Part shown: positions 45,690 through 57,359 of the stretch, one piece after another
Numbering within the stretch: position 1 is the first letter of the stretch
Layout: every line of letters starts with the position of its first letter
Assembly: GCA_037893245.1 (NCBI GenBank)
Contig: JBAIAA010000697.1
Span: 1,157,484 to 1,221,483, forward strand
DNA length: 64,000 nt
Reading direction: 5' to 3'
Source of the DNA: Crossaster papposus
Taxonomy: Eukaryota > Echinodermata > Asteroidea > Velatida > Solasteridae
Notes under the pieces: generated by a model
Databases searched by the model: none
What the model was told of the DNA's origin: nothing
What the model saw: only the letters and a program-made list of their open reading frames with translations
Position numbers and translations under genes: made by a program

Positions 45690-46670
45690 TATATGACCGG
45701 AAGAAGGGAAGTTGGGGATGGGGTGACGTACCCGTACCCGTAAGTTTGTGCGAGATCGGACCAAGGACTTGGGAGGAGTAGCGAAAAACGAACATTTGAC
45801 CTTTGACCCCAGTGACCTTGACATATGACCGGAAGAAGGGAAGTTGGGGATGGGGTGACGTACCCGTACCCGTAAGTTTGGGCGAGATCGGACCAAGGAC
45901 TTGGGAGGAGTAGCGAAAAACGAACATTTGACCTTTGACCTTTGACCCCAGTGACCTTGACATATGACCGGAAGAAGGGAAGTTGGGGATGGGGTGACGT
46001 ACCCGTACCCGTAAGTTTGGGCGAGATCGGACCAAGGACTTGGGAGGATTAGCGAAAAACGAACATTTGACCTTTGACCTTTGACCCCAGTGACCTTGAC
46101 ATATGACCGGAAGAAGGGAAGTTGGGGATGGGGTGACGTACCCGTACCCGTAAGTTTGGGCGAGATCGGACCAAGGACTTGGGAGGAGTAGCGAAAAACT
46201 AACATTTGACCTTTGACCTTTGACCCCAGTGACCTTGACATATGACCGGAAGAAGGGAAGTTGGGGATGGGGTGACGTACCCGTACCCGTAAGTTTGGGC
46301 GAGATCGGACCAAGGACTTGGGAGGAGTAGCGAAACAAACAGACAAACAGACGAACATTTGACCTTTGACCCCAGTGACCTTGACCTTTCCAAAAATGAA
46401 CCCCTCAAGGGCAATTCTGGGGTGAACTTACATCCACCCACCAAGTTTGGGCGAGATCGGACCAAGGACTTGGGAGGAGTAGCGAAACAAACAGACAAAC
46501 AGACGAACATTTGACCTTTGACCCCAGTGACCTTGACCTTTCCAAAAATGAACCCCTCAAGGGCAATTCTGGGGTGAACTTACATCCACCCACCAAGTTT
46601 GGGCGAGATCGGACCAAGGACTTGGGAGGAGTAGCGAAACAAACAGACAGACAAACAGACAGACAAACGT
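45690..46670. repeat. 132-139 bp minisatellite with GACCTTTGACC motifs
   Basis: Five units at 45693, 45825, 45964, 46103 and 46242 (spacing 132, 139, 139, 139) share ATGACCGGAAGAAGGGAAG and GGGCGAGATCGGACCAAGGA. Unit length varies by one 7-bp TTTGACC step. Two related units follow with a different middle part (TCAAGGGCAATTCTGGGGTG), and the array ends in an ACAGAC repeat (46636-46666). The long minus-strand reading frames are artefacts of the repeat. Confidence 0.95.
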
Positions 46671-46739
46671 TGCTCGAATTATAGTATGATGATGATGTTC
46701 TAAAAAACAAATTCCACATCATAATCTTATGCACAAACC

Positions 46740-48646
46740 ATAGAAAAACGAGATTTATTTGATTAAGAACATTTTTGAAAATGTTGATTTAATTTTATAT
46801 CCAGACAATAAAAAGTGCAAGTTTTATGATAAAATTAAAAAGGAAAAATTGGTTTGTTCGTGGGGACAGTGTCCAGATTTGGAATCAACCTAATGTTTAA
46901 CCAGGGTCCCAACAATTCTTGCTGGACAAGTGGACAGAAAAAATAAATTATGTGGTTTGAGCTTAAACCATAGAGCTGTATAATAAAGATACAGCTCTAT
47001 GGCTTAAACTATGAACTTGAGAAACTTGAAATAAATCAAAATTAAAAATACCAATCACACATGTAACTAATGACATACAAGTCACACAATGGATTAAATT
47101 TTGCTTGCTTTTATTTGGCATTGATACACTGCAGATAACATGTAATAACTACTGCCATAGTATTAATATTCTTATTATGTATTGTTTACTGATGTTATAA
47201 AACCAAAATACTAAAACGAAAACAAAATTAGCCCCCGACTTTCTATGAATTTAAAACCAAAATAAAAACTTGCGATGTCATTTTAGAATAATAATTGTTC
47301 ATACCATGCAAAGATACATTTGGCAGCGTTCTTCACAGGCCAAATTTTGATAGGACACCCTGTACGGCTTTAACTTTGAATTGTGAGTGTTTCTAGATAT
47401 TTGTGCAATATGAACACGATATTAAAGATTTGTACAACACAATTTCTGTTTTGTATAAAACCGTGATTGAAAAGCAAAATTTGACAGGCCGGCATAACAT
47501 TTGACAGGACGGCATAACATTTCAACAGGGCGGCATAAAAATATGGCAGAACAGCGTAACATTTACACAGGGCAGGGACACTGACTGGGTAAGTCTATGT
47601 CATTTTAACATCTGTATAATTTGCTTTGAATATTAACAATACAATTTTAACCAGACTTGTCGGTTTTCATGAAACACATATTCACTATACGAAAGCTGAA
47701 AAGAATATTATGTATACTTCCATGTTTCCAAGATAATTTTGTGACTGTTGCGACTGTTTTATTATCTGTACTTATATTGTTGAAACATGAAATGCCAAGA
47801 TGCAGAGTTCGGCGATATTTTTACAGCACATCTAAAAAATGTGGAACACCGAGATAGCTTATCTTGGAAAATTTAGTTGGTCAATTAAGCTTCCGTAGTT
47901 TACTGATGGGTTAAACAAAATAAGTTTTGACATTCGCTGTCATCTGTTATCCCTCTGTCATATTAATGGGAGCAGTTCGTCCTGTGACTTGTGCAGCCGT
48001 ATTAATAAGCTGTACAGCCTGACATCTCAGTATCAAGAAGTGGACTTGGGTAAACCAATTAGCTGTAGTGTACAAAGAAAGAAAATATACAGGTATAAAT
48101 TAAATGCCAAGGGAATAATGTTGCAACATTAGGTGGCTCTACACTTCCAGAATTGTGAGAGAAAAAACTGACCATTGCGATTTTAGAAAAATTCTACAGT
48201 ACATTACATTTATGCACGTCAAATACTTGAAATAGTTCATGACACAATAATGTTGTGTACACAAATTACCACCATGAACCAAAGTCAACGGGACAGTCTT
48301 CGTGGAATGTGTACAACATTGATCTGAAAATACCTGTATTGTGGAATTCAATCCTTTGTAAAGGGTACCCTAGACCAACTGATTCTACTGTTCTTTCGAA
48401 ATATTCAAGTTTTTCTCTCAGAAAGGACCACAATAATAATGAACAAATTCCGCTGAAAACAAAAATAACATTTTCGCCTAGAGCAATGTTCTCCTAAATC
48501 TCACTTAAAACCGTAGTTCTGACATTTTCTACACTGATAGTTCACTGATCGTACAGTCTGCGAGTTTATATAATAAATTTAATTATTTACAAAATATTTT
48601 AATGCAATTTCACCCACCATCTCGACGGTCTACTACGATACGGTAC
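46740..48646. other. Non-genic stretch
   Basis: Contains a short hairpin (CATAGAGCTGTAT at 46970 pairing with ATACAGCTCTATG at 46990) and AACATTT / GGCGGCATAA tandem traces at 47490-47540. No gene is seen. Confidence 0.4.
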
Positions 48647-48789
48647 CACTGACCTCTACACCTGGACGGATCATTGTCCATATTCTGCTGTGCTAACACT
48701 TGAAGTCGGCGCGAACTGGAAGTGCAACATGGCGGACCCGAGACGTCACTGCTGTGAGCCAATGAAATGTCCAGGTGTAGAGGTCAGTG
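48647..48789. mobile_element. 143-bp MITE with 21-bp perfect termini
   Basis: Bounded by CACTGACCTCTACACCTGGA and its exact complement. A second, partial copy lies inverted at 48852-48961 (shared GACATTTCATTGGCTCACAG; ends GAGGTCAGTG). Confidence 0.85.
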
Positions 48790-48961
48790 GATTTACTCTG
48801 TACATTTTGTATTTATAAACATTACGTAATACGTATCGTACCAACACCGGGACATTTCATTGGCTCACAGAGTGACGTCGTGGGTTCGCCATGTTGCACT
48901 TCTCCGCATGCCGACTTCAAAATGAAACAATGATGATCTGTCCATGTATAGAGGTCAGTGT

Positions 48962-51070
48962 ACGGTACGCATGCACGAACGTGCGAAGTCAACACTTCAC
49001 GGCTCGCTAGCTAGCTATCCTACATGTACATGTATGTACGCTCGAATTATCCAGTTTGTAGAGATCAGTGGTACCGGGTACCAGTACATTACGCGAAGCA
49101 AAGCGTAGAATACATGCTGTATAAAACTGCTCATAAATTTGTATCCCTCTGGAATCTGAACCAATCAGAGTGCTCGCATAGAATTCGCTAGCGATTGTCA
49201 TAGGTTGTGTACAAAACTGAAAACGAATTGTCCAAGTCGGTAAATTAACTTCGAAATTGGGAACGAGGCAACCGCAACCTCCCCCCTGTATATACTGAGT
49301 GGACCGCTATTACCGACTTGGCACCAAGTCTATAGTATACCGTACATTGTACCCGTACCCCTGAACGGCCCTAAAACCTGCCTCACACACACGGCACGCG
49401 AAACGCAGAGCGCACACACACATTCGCGTAATCTTCCAATAGCTGTCATGAATCTAGCTTTACAAAGTACACTTTCCAGCCGAATCAACGCACATTAGAG
49501 ACTTAAAAATAACAGGTATAGTAGACAAGACAAGTAAACTTTATGTAAATGATAACACCTACCTTGATTTTTGAGGATTGCACCTCAAAAAATCGAGTTT
49601 ATTTTTACTTTTTTCGTAACTTTCGTTCTAAATCGTTTATCGGGATGTAGTAAACACTAACGTGTTCAGTACCCTTCGGGATCAAAATGAAACCCGTTCA
49701 ACTGTCACTCACTTTATACTAGGGGTTCGGAAAACGCGCCGAGTTAAAACTCCGCGAAGTTTTCGGGAAAAATCTGGGGCCGAACGCGTGGACGCGTGGA
49801 TCGGTTTTTCTCGGGAAAAGTTGGGCGGAGCAAAAGGGCTCCATTCACAAAAAGTATAAGCTGTCGTACATCCACCCAACTGCTATTTTATGTGCATTAT
49901 TTGATAACTGAAAGTCAGGGGTTTCAAATGAAGGTTTTACTTGCAGTTTCTGACATATAAAAGTCGTACAATTTTGGGGATAAACATTGGTTAGATTTTC
50001 GGCGCACGGACAGTCTGTGTGTGGATGTCTTCAGTCGAGTCGCGGTGAGTGAAACTGAACACACTAACTGTACTTAGACAACAAAAAGGCATAAATTAAA
50101 TCAAACGTTTTGAGTGACATGTCGCAGAATATTTGTTCGTGGTTTTGCGGCTCCCGTGATTTCTACAAACCGTCCAAACATGTCAAAGTACGAGTCGAAA
50201 ATCTAGCCAAAATTCCTTTTCTGGATATTTTATTGAAAAGATATTTATGTTTTCAAAATACACTTCATCTAAAAAAATAGTATTGGAGACCAAGCCATAA
50301 GAGGTAGGTTTTTATTTGAAGCGATTCGGAACTAGGAAAAATCCGGAACTAGGAAAGAAACTGTACTGCTAAACTTCACAGTTCCTTTTTCTGTCTTAAT
50401 ATGTTTCTTATTAGTAGGTCATGCCGTCCACCACCATGGTCACTGCCCACCGCAACCACGCTGGCATGTCGGCCGCCTCTCTACGGGTACGGGTATCACT
50501 ATCACCCACTGACCTCTAAACCACCTATCATCACGAAGCCCTTTCAATGACGTCATTTTCGACCAATGAGGGCACAGGAAGACGACGGACTATCATGGCG
50601 GGATATTCCGTTCGTTACTTTCTTGTGGACGTTAGCATTTTCTGCGCCCTGACTGGACTAAGTTAAAATCAACCTCAAATCGACAGTTTTTTGATAGAAT
50701 ATGAAATTATCTTTAACATCAGTGTGAAATTGGGTTGTGGCCACAGCCAGAAAATGGGAAAATCTCGTCGTTTTTTGAAGGTCAATTTGTTGGTTTGGAA
50801 GCTTTTTTTACGTTATAAATTTCACCCTCTAAATGTCATATAATTTCTAATATAATTGTATAATATACAAGAATGTTTTCTTATCCAAAGGAAAATATAC
50901 AAAATATTGACAGTCGGTAAATAAAACGGATGTTTCGGACCAAATTCAAAAACGTATTCAAAAACGAGGTCACGCACAAAGTGCCATGCATAAAGCGCAC
51001 ATAAAATGAACGGCTTTTCAGTGCGCTGCAGACTGACTGCACTCATCCATCTGTACTATGTACACGTTTA
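48962..51070. other. Non-genic stretch
   Basis: No gene is recognised. CACTGACCTCTA near 50505 is the terminus of the MITE above, and GCGCCCTGACTGGACTAA near 50645 recurs with one change near 44409. Confidence 0.4.
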
Positions 51071-51496
51071 GTCCAGGCAAACTAACTTTTGAAATGGAAA
51101 AAAATGCAACAGAATTTATTTGGGCACAGAGGTCATCTATAAGGTGTCCTGAATAACATATTAAAAGTCCTAAGAAATTACTGTTGCGGAAATGTGTTAA
51201 ATGTGCAAAAATCCAAGATGGCCGCCATAAATATGTAATGTATCATATATTCGCTGTCAGAAGAGATATTTGAATTATTTGAAATTCTATTATATGTTTT
51301 TTACGCAAAATAAGTCATTTGGAATAGGTTACGACTTGATTGGAGGTAATGGTCATGGATAAAATCTAATATGGCCGCCACAAATCAAAATGTTATTATA
51401 CATTTGCACGTGAATCTTCACCAATCACCAATGTTATTACTTTAGGTAGGCCTATTTAATATACTAAAAATGTGAATCACCCCAACATCTGGTGCT

Positions 51497-52465
51497 ATGT
51501 ATTTGCTGAAATATATATTGAATGTCTTATTTCGGTTCAAGGCTGACAGAAGAAACGTGATGGCAATAGTTAAACGAGACAGACGTGTTGCATATGTGAA
51601 GACCAAAAATTGGCGTGGCCATGGGCACAGCGAATGCAGTCCGGAGATTTGTGACATAACCCTATTTAAATACAAACAAGAAAACATTATCCCTCACAAT
51701 CCCTCAATTGTGAGCTACATGAGATATAGAGACGATGTTCTTATAATCTTTAACGGAAATGAAAAGCAGGCTGCTGACCTAGTGCAATCACTTAATAAAA
51801 TTCATCCAACGCTGAAGTTCACGTCTGAGATCTCACACCGCCAAGTCACTTTTCTCGACCTTTTTATCTACAAAGGCGAACGATTCATACATGAAGGGAT
51901 ATTGAACACTCGAGTAGCTACCCAAAAAACTTATACATTTCAGTACCTAGCTCGAGATTCAGCACACCCTAAGTCGGTATTTAGCGGATTAATCAAGGGC
52001 GAAGTGACCAGATACAAACGTATATGTACCCATTTAAAAGACTTTGAGGAGAGGGTTGAATTCTTCAAAGACAAACTTCAAAAGCGCGGATACACAAACG
52101 AAGACCTAGCCCTCCTTTCTCAACGAGGCAAGACTCCCGCGGACCCTAAGCGTGAAAAAAACAAAAACAATACCCCACTGGTGTTCGTCCTACCACACTC
52201 CCCACATGTCGCGCACCCAGCCCTCAAACGGGCTTTCCTCAAACACTGGCCCTTGATTAGTGAAAACGAATACCTAAATAGGCTATTTGATACCCAACCC
52301 ATCCTGGCATACAAACGGCACAAAAACATAAAAGATGAACTTGTTCAATCTAGGACTAAAGCATCTCCACAATCCAACCAAGAGGAACAAAATCTTGATG
52401 AGGAGAATCTGCAAATCTTATTGGAAGAACAAAACAATGATCAAAGAAATGGATCTCAAGACTAA
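51497..52465 (+). pseudogene. Penelope-like reverse transcriptase, C-terminal part
   Basis: An open frame of up to 322 codons. The catalytic palm motif is MRYRDDVLIIF, with Arg where most elements of this class have Ile (YIDD), at about residues 78-88. It is followed by the typical HPTLKFTSEISHRQVTFLDL segment, the thumb (SGLIKGEVTRYKRICTHLKD) and an AYKRHKNIKDELVQSR connector. The fingers and first palm motifs are missing at the 5' side, and the GIY-YIG endonuclease is missing after the stop. It is a broken retroelement, or part of an endonuclease-lacking lineage. Confidence 0.8.
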
Positions 52466-52860
52466 AACAAAATAAATAAGTCAAGACACCCCCCCCCCCC
52501 CCCCCCACCCCACCCACCCCCAAAAAGCCGGTATTTGTCCTTGCCACTTGTCATATAAACTGATACACAAATCAAAACAAGGAAAGGAAAGTGAACTAAA
52601 AGAATGGTGACTGATGAAGTACATATCACAGACAATATGCCCTGCTCCCCTTCCAAAAAGAAAAGAAAAGGGAACGGCATATTATATCACCGGTAATAAT
52701 CAATCACTGAGTGAACTAAAAAGTCATCGCGTCGCCAAAACCAGAGACAGGGTTTGAAACTCCTGCTTTTAGGGAATGTCTAACCCAATTGGCCTGCAGA
52801 CGTTTGATGTATTTGCCCGTTCATGAACTCCAACCCTGGACTGTCATCTAGCAGAGATAA

Positions 52861-53350
52861 TGTGGCTAGAACTGACCCCCCAGATGCGTGTCTTACACAA
52901 AAAAGTTTAAAAAAAGTTAAGAATTACGCTCTGAAGAGGCCAGTCAAACGACCACTTTCTGGCATACCCACTAGATAACGTACAATTAAATATTTATCTC
53001 TGCAGACCAGTCACAAATACAATCCATATGATACTTGTTAGCAGAACCTTAAAAAATTACGAAAAGCACGGAGGGGTTCTTTTGAAACTTGTACACGAAA
53101 CACCCCCCCCCCCCCCCCCCCCCCCCCCCCATTCATACAGATCGCAATCTCGCAGAAAAAAATGTGGCCTGAACTGACCTCCCATGAAGCGTATATCACT
53201 AAGGAAAAACAAATAATAATTAAGAATTACGCTCTGGGCAGTATAGTTACGCAACCAAACTGCTGGCATACCAGCAAATCATAATTATACAGATTTATCT
53301 CTGCAGGCCAGCCACACACCTACAATCCAATGATACTTCACGCAGCAGAA
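52861..53350. repeat. Diverged ~300-bp tandem repeat, two units
   Basis: The units at 52861-53050 and 53162-53350 share GAACTGACC, TTAAGAATTACGCTCTG, TCTGGCATACC and TTTATCTCTGCAG in order. C runs of 18 (52489-52506) and 28 (53103-53130) lie before each unit. They are downstream of the reverse-transcriptase frame and may be its repeated 3' region. Confidence 0.75.
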
Positions 53351-53359
53351 CTGCTTCAG

Positions 53360-53930
53360 CATCTCCAAAAAGAAATAACGAAAACGATGAGAAAAAGTTC
53401 TGACTTGTGACAACTCCCATAAACACCCTCCCCATCCAATATAGAATGAGTTCTATTTCACGGCAGCTAACTCTAGGATTGATCCAAAAAAATAAAATAT
53501 TAACTGATCATTCCTTGAAGTATGCCTGCATAAACCGGTTTCTCTGTGCTACCTTCTTGCAAAAGCACTCCATTTGAATTAAAGAACCTAATAGTCTCAC
53601 AGAAAAAGAAAGAAAATTCCACATAACCCAGTATTACACGTCCTTCACTTTAATGTCCTTCCCATGTGACCGAGAATCGTTCTAATAATAAAAAAAACCG
53701 TAAGCAACATGTATGATTACCTACTTCCCAATAAACACAATCAGTGTAGTTACACTAGTATCATGTGGTGTCACCTGCCCTTATCGTTATACTGTTGATA
53801 GGTAGAATGAATATTGATGTGTATGTTATTAAAGTTTGCTATAGTGAATACGTTTGTGTCTGTAATACTTGAAACATACGTACATGCATTGGCATCAATT
53901 AAATATGTTGTATATCAATGCAAATATGTG
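53360..53930. other. Interior of FB-C, nothing recognised
   Basis: No ORF or repeat of note. Confidence 0.4.
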
Positions 53931-54289
53931 ATAACTATGTATTTTAGGCGCCCATATTGGCTTTTATCCATGAGCATTGCATTCAATCAAGTTTTAACCT
54001 ATTCCAAACGATTTCTTGTGTCCAAAGACTATATAATAGAATTTTAAATCATTTAAATATCTCTTCTGATAGCAGAGATATGATACATTACAAATTTATG
54101 GCGGCCATCTTGGATTTTTGCAAATTTAACACATTTCCGCAACAGTAATTTCTTAGGACTTTTGATATTTTATTCAGAACACTTCATAGCTGACATCTGT
54201 GTCCAAATAAATTCTGTTGCAATTTTTTCCGTTTTGAATGGCCAAACTGGGTAGATTGCCTGGACTTTGGCCATGCACGTACGACGCAG

Positions 54290-57110
54290 CATTGGCAGTG
54301 ACTGCGCACTTCCAATGGAACAAAAGACTAGGCGTGGCAAGTAAAACTTAGTATCACCAAAACCTACAATAATGCGTTTGTCTTACAATAAATATGAACC
54401 CAATCTCACCTTTATCTCAACCTCCGTCTCGGCAATAGATATCGAGTCTTGTATGTCACGTGTGTTCATTAAAACAATGCAAAGACAACTGGTAGAAATA
54501 TGGCGCTGATTTCCAACCAAAGTGAAAGCTATCGGCTGAGATCACGTCATCGGATCAAAATGGTATTCCTTTGTATAACATTTTGTACCTTTGTACTTCC
54601 CGATAAACATGTTCAAGTCGCCCTTGCGTTTATCAAGCTTGCCTGTTTTGGCGGGAAGCTGATAAGAAAATGTTTACATTCGAGAATGGCAGATCTGTGT
54701 GGCCGTATGCGCCTGTACCAATTAATGCCAATTAATAATCATCACTCTCGGGCTAGGCTTAGGCTAGAAATCCTAACAATATTTGGTTGCTTGTAATCTG
54801 ATGCTTGATGACGTCATCGTGACGTCGTAAACTTATTAACAGGTTCAAAATCGCAATCTTTGAATATTATTTTCTCAGAGTTTAAAGCATTCACAGAAAT
54901 AAAACTTTGTCCAGTTAGTTGTCAAGTACAACTCTTTAGACTTCTGCTGTTTTATACGATAAAAATGCACCACTGACAAATGGTAGACTATAAACCTGAA
55001 AGGAAATATACAACATTTGCAAACATCAAACAAAATAAATTACTAAATTGTCACAAAACACTTTTCTCAAAAAAAATACCCTCGATACTGATCAGCCTAA
55101 ATCTACGCTAGAATCGATTCTCCACGTATATAGCACAACTATAGTGAGCTCCAGCTTTTCGATTCCAGTACATTGTTATACATCTATATATCAACCCCGC
55201 GATCGCCGTCACAAATAAACAAACGTACACGACACCAAACCAGACGTGTTTGTGTGCACGTATGGCGCAGCACTTAATTCCAATGGGAACAACAGTTCCA
55301 ATGACTATAGGCGTGGCAAGTAACATTTAGTATCACCAAAACCTACAAGAATGCGTTTGTCTTACAATAATTATGAACCCAATCTCACCTTTATCTCAAC
55401 TTCCGTACCCGGCAATAGATATCGAGTCTTGTATGTCACGAGTGTGCATTAAAACAATGCAAAGATTAATTGGTAGAAATAGCCTATGCCGCCGCTTTCG
55501 AACCAAAATTTAAGCTATCAGCTGCGCTGAGAACACGTTATCAGATCAAAATGTTGTACCTTAGCACTTGGATAGACATGATCAAGTCGCCTTTGCGTTC
55601 AGCAAGCTTGCCTTGTTTTGGCGGGAAGCTATAGGAAAATGTTGGCAGATCTATGCGGCCGTATGAGCCTGTATCAAATTATGCCAATAATCATCACTCT
55701 CGGGCTTTGGTTGGAAATCTGAAACTATATGGTCGCTTGTAATCTGATACTAGATGACGTCATCGTGACGTCAATAACATATTATGTTTAAAGTCGCAAT
55801 CTTTGAATATCATATTTTAAGTTTAACGCATTCACAGAGCTAAAACTTTGACTGGTTAGTTGTTAAGTACAATTCCTTAGAATTTGAGAATTCTGCTGTC
55901 ACGGTTTTATACGATAAAAATGCATAACTGACCAATGGTAGACTATAACCAACATATGGAATATGCAACATTTGCAAACATCATACAAATAAACTACTAA
56001 ATGATCACAAAACACTTTACTCTGGACTGTTAGATAATGGCAGTCTGAAGCATCCTGTAAAATCATGGTTCCTGGTGTGCTGACATTTTCAAGTAGAGTT
56101 GTATTTTTGTAATAATTTCTAACGCTGGTCGGCAATTGATTTTTTGGAGCATCTACGAACCCAAACTGTGCACAGAAGTCAGTGTATATTAATGCTACAA
56201 CATGGCCGGTATCAAACGGATGATAAAGACATGGCTGGCTGGTCTTAAACACTTTTCCAGTGTCATATGAACTTTCGACTCCTATAAAATACAATGCCTT
56301 ATCGTTTTATTGGTTGAACGCTCACAACGCATGCGCAATACTTTTTACCGAGTCGGTATTTATGGTAACAAATTCACAACGCATTCGCCACAGCTGCATC
56401 ATAACGTATTTTCGAAATCTTGCTTCATCTTCGGCTTCGCCTCCGAATTCCAAATTACTGAGAAGCAAATAAAATAAAATTAAGAAAAGCCTAAATTTTG
56501 GGTTCATATCAATCTATTGAATGTGTCTTAAGCACAGTAGGCATCAGGCTGTCCGAAATGCGATACCCTGTACGATTGGGGGAAAGAATTTGCTCATATG
56601 TGTTGAGTAGTACAACAAGCCCTACACCTACTATTTCAATTACTCGAACCGTATTTCCGACATCTTACAAGGGAATGAAATCGCTACTCCATAGACCAGT
56701 GTACAAACAAATGATACCTAACTCTTACAAGAGAATAAAATCAAATCACTATTCTGTAGAACCGTATACAAACTTTAAAGTTCCGTTTAGATGGAAAATG
56801 AAATTCCTACTCACTACTCCATAGACCCGTGCACAAAAAACCACTACACAAATCCTACACGGGAATGAAATCACTACTCCATAGAACCGTGTACAAACTA
56901 AAAAGTTACTTTTTTGAGGAAAAATAAAATGGATACAGTCCCCAGTTAATTGTATACAGTCCCTAGTTTTTCGTATACACAACTTTTATACCTTTTTCTA
57001 TAAGACCCTATCTAAATGAAATTATTTAGGTGCATAATAAACCAATAATTTTGGTTAATAGAAAAAGGTATAACAGTCGTGTGTACGCCACTAGGGACTG
57101 TATACAATTA
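54290..57110. repeat. R-family repeats, copies 4a and 4b
   Basis: A partial unit at 54290-55075 (CRE pair at 54808) is followed by a fuller one at 55080-57110 (GCTAGAATCGATTCTCC at 55110, CRE pair at 55756, GGTAATGGCAGTC-like block at 56034, CTTCGGCTTCGCCTCC at 56430, short VNTR at 56665-56935). The junction repeats the ATTTAGTATCACCAAAACC motif. Confidence 0.85.
56950..57109. repeat. Hairpin with 50-bp arms at the R copy end
   Basis: TTGTATACAGTCCCTAG ... ACCTTTTTCTA at 56950-57000 pairs with TAGAAAAAGGT ... CTAGGGACTGTATACAA at 57060-57109. Only the left arm is present at the end of R copy 1 (27040-27100). Confidence 0.8.
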
Positions 57111-57359
57111 AAATGGGTCACAGACTATTCGATGGTAAGCGTTGAACGCCCAGCATTAATACATAACAGTCAGGTTACCAACCATGTAGTACGTGTAGTG
57201 ACCAGTATTACTACTCAGCACCACCGTCCAAATTATTCCCCCCAAATAATGCACCATATGCAAAATGCCGTCTACAGCTACAGCTACGGCTACAACGTCA
57301 CAAACATGTAGCCGTAAAAGAAGTTGTCCAGCTCAGGCAAAACAAAACGCGGCAGCACT

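Larger units (their letters stand above)
51071..54265. mobile_element. Foldback FB-C carrying a Penelope-like fragment
   Basis: Ends GTCCAGGCAA / TTGCCTGGAC. The arms (about 51071-51400 and 53940-54265) are close inverted copies sharing AAATCCAAGATGGCCGCCAT and AGAGATATTTGAATTATTTG. The subterminal framework (TGCAACAGAATTT, CATATTAAAAGTCCT, GCGGAAATGTGTTAAAT) matches that of FB-A and FB-B, so all three are one superfamily. The 2.5-kb interior holds the reverse-transcriptase fragment at 51497-52465. Confidence 0.85.

Noticed and set aside
45597..46734. Several long minus-strand ORFs (100-250 residues)
   Set aside because: All are read-through of the 132-139 bp minisatellite in different frames.
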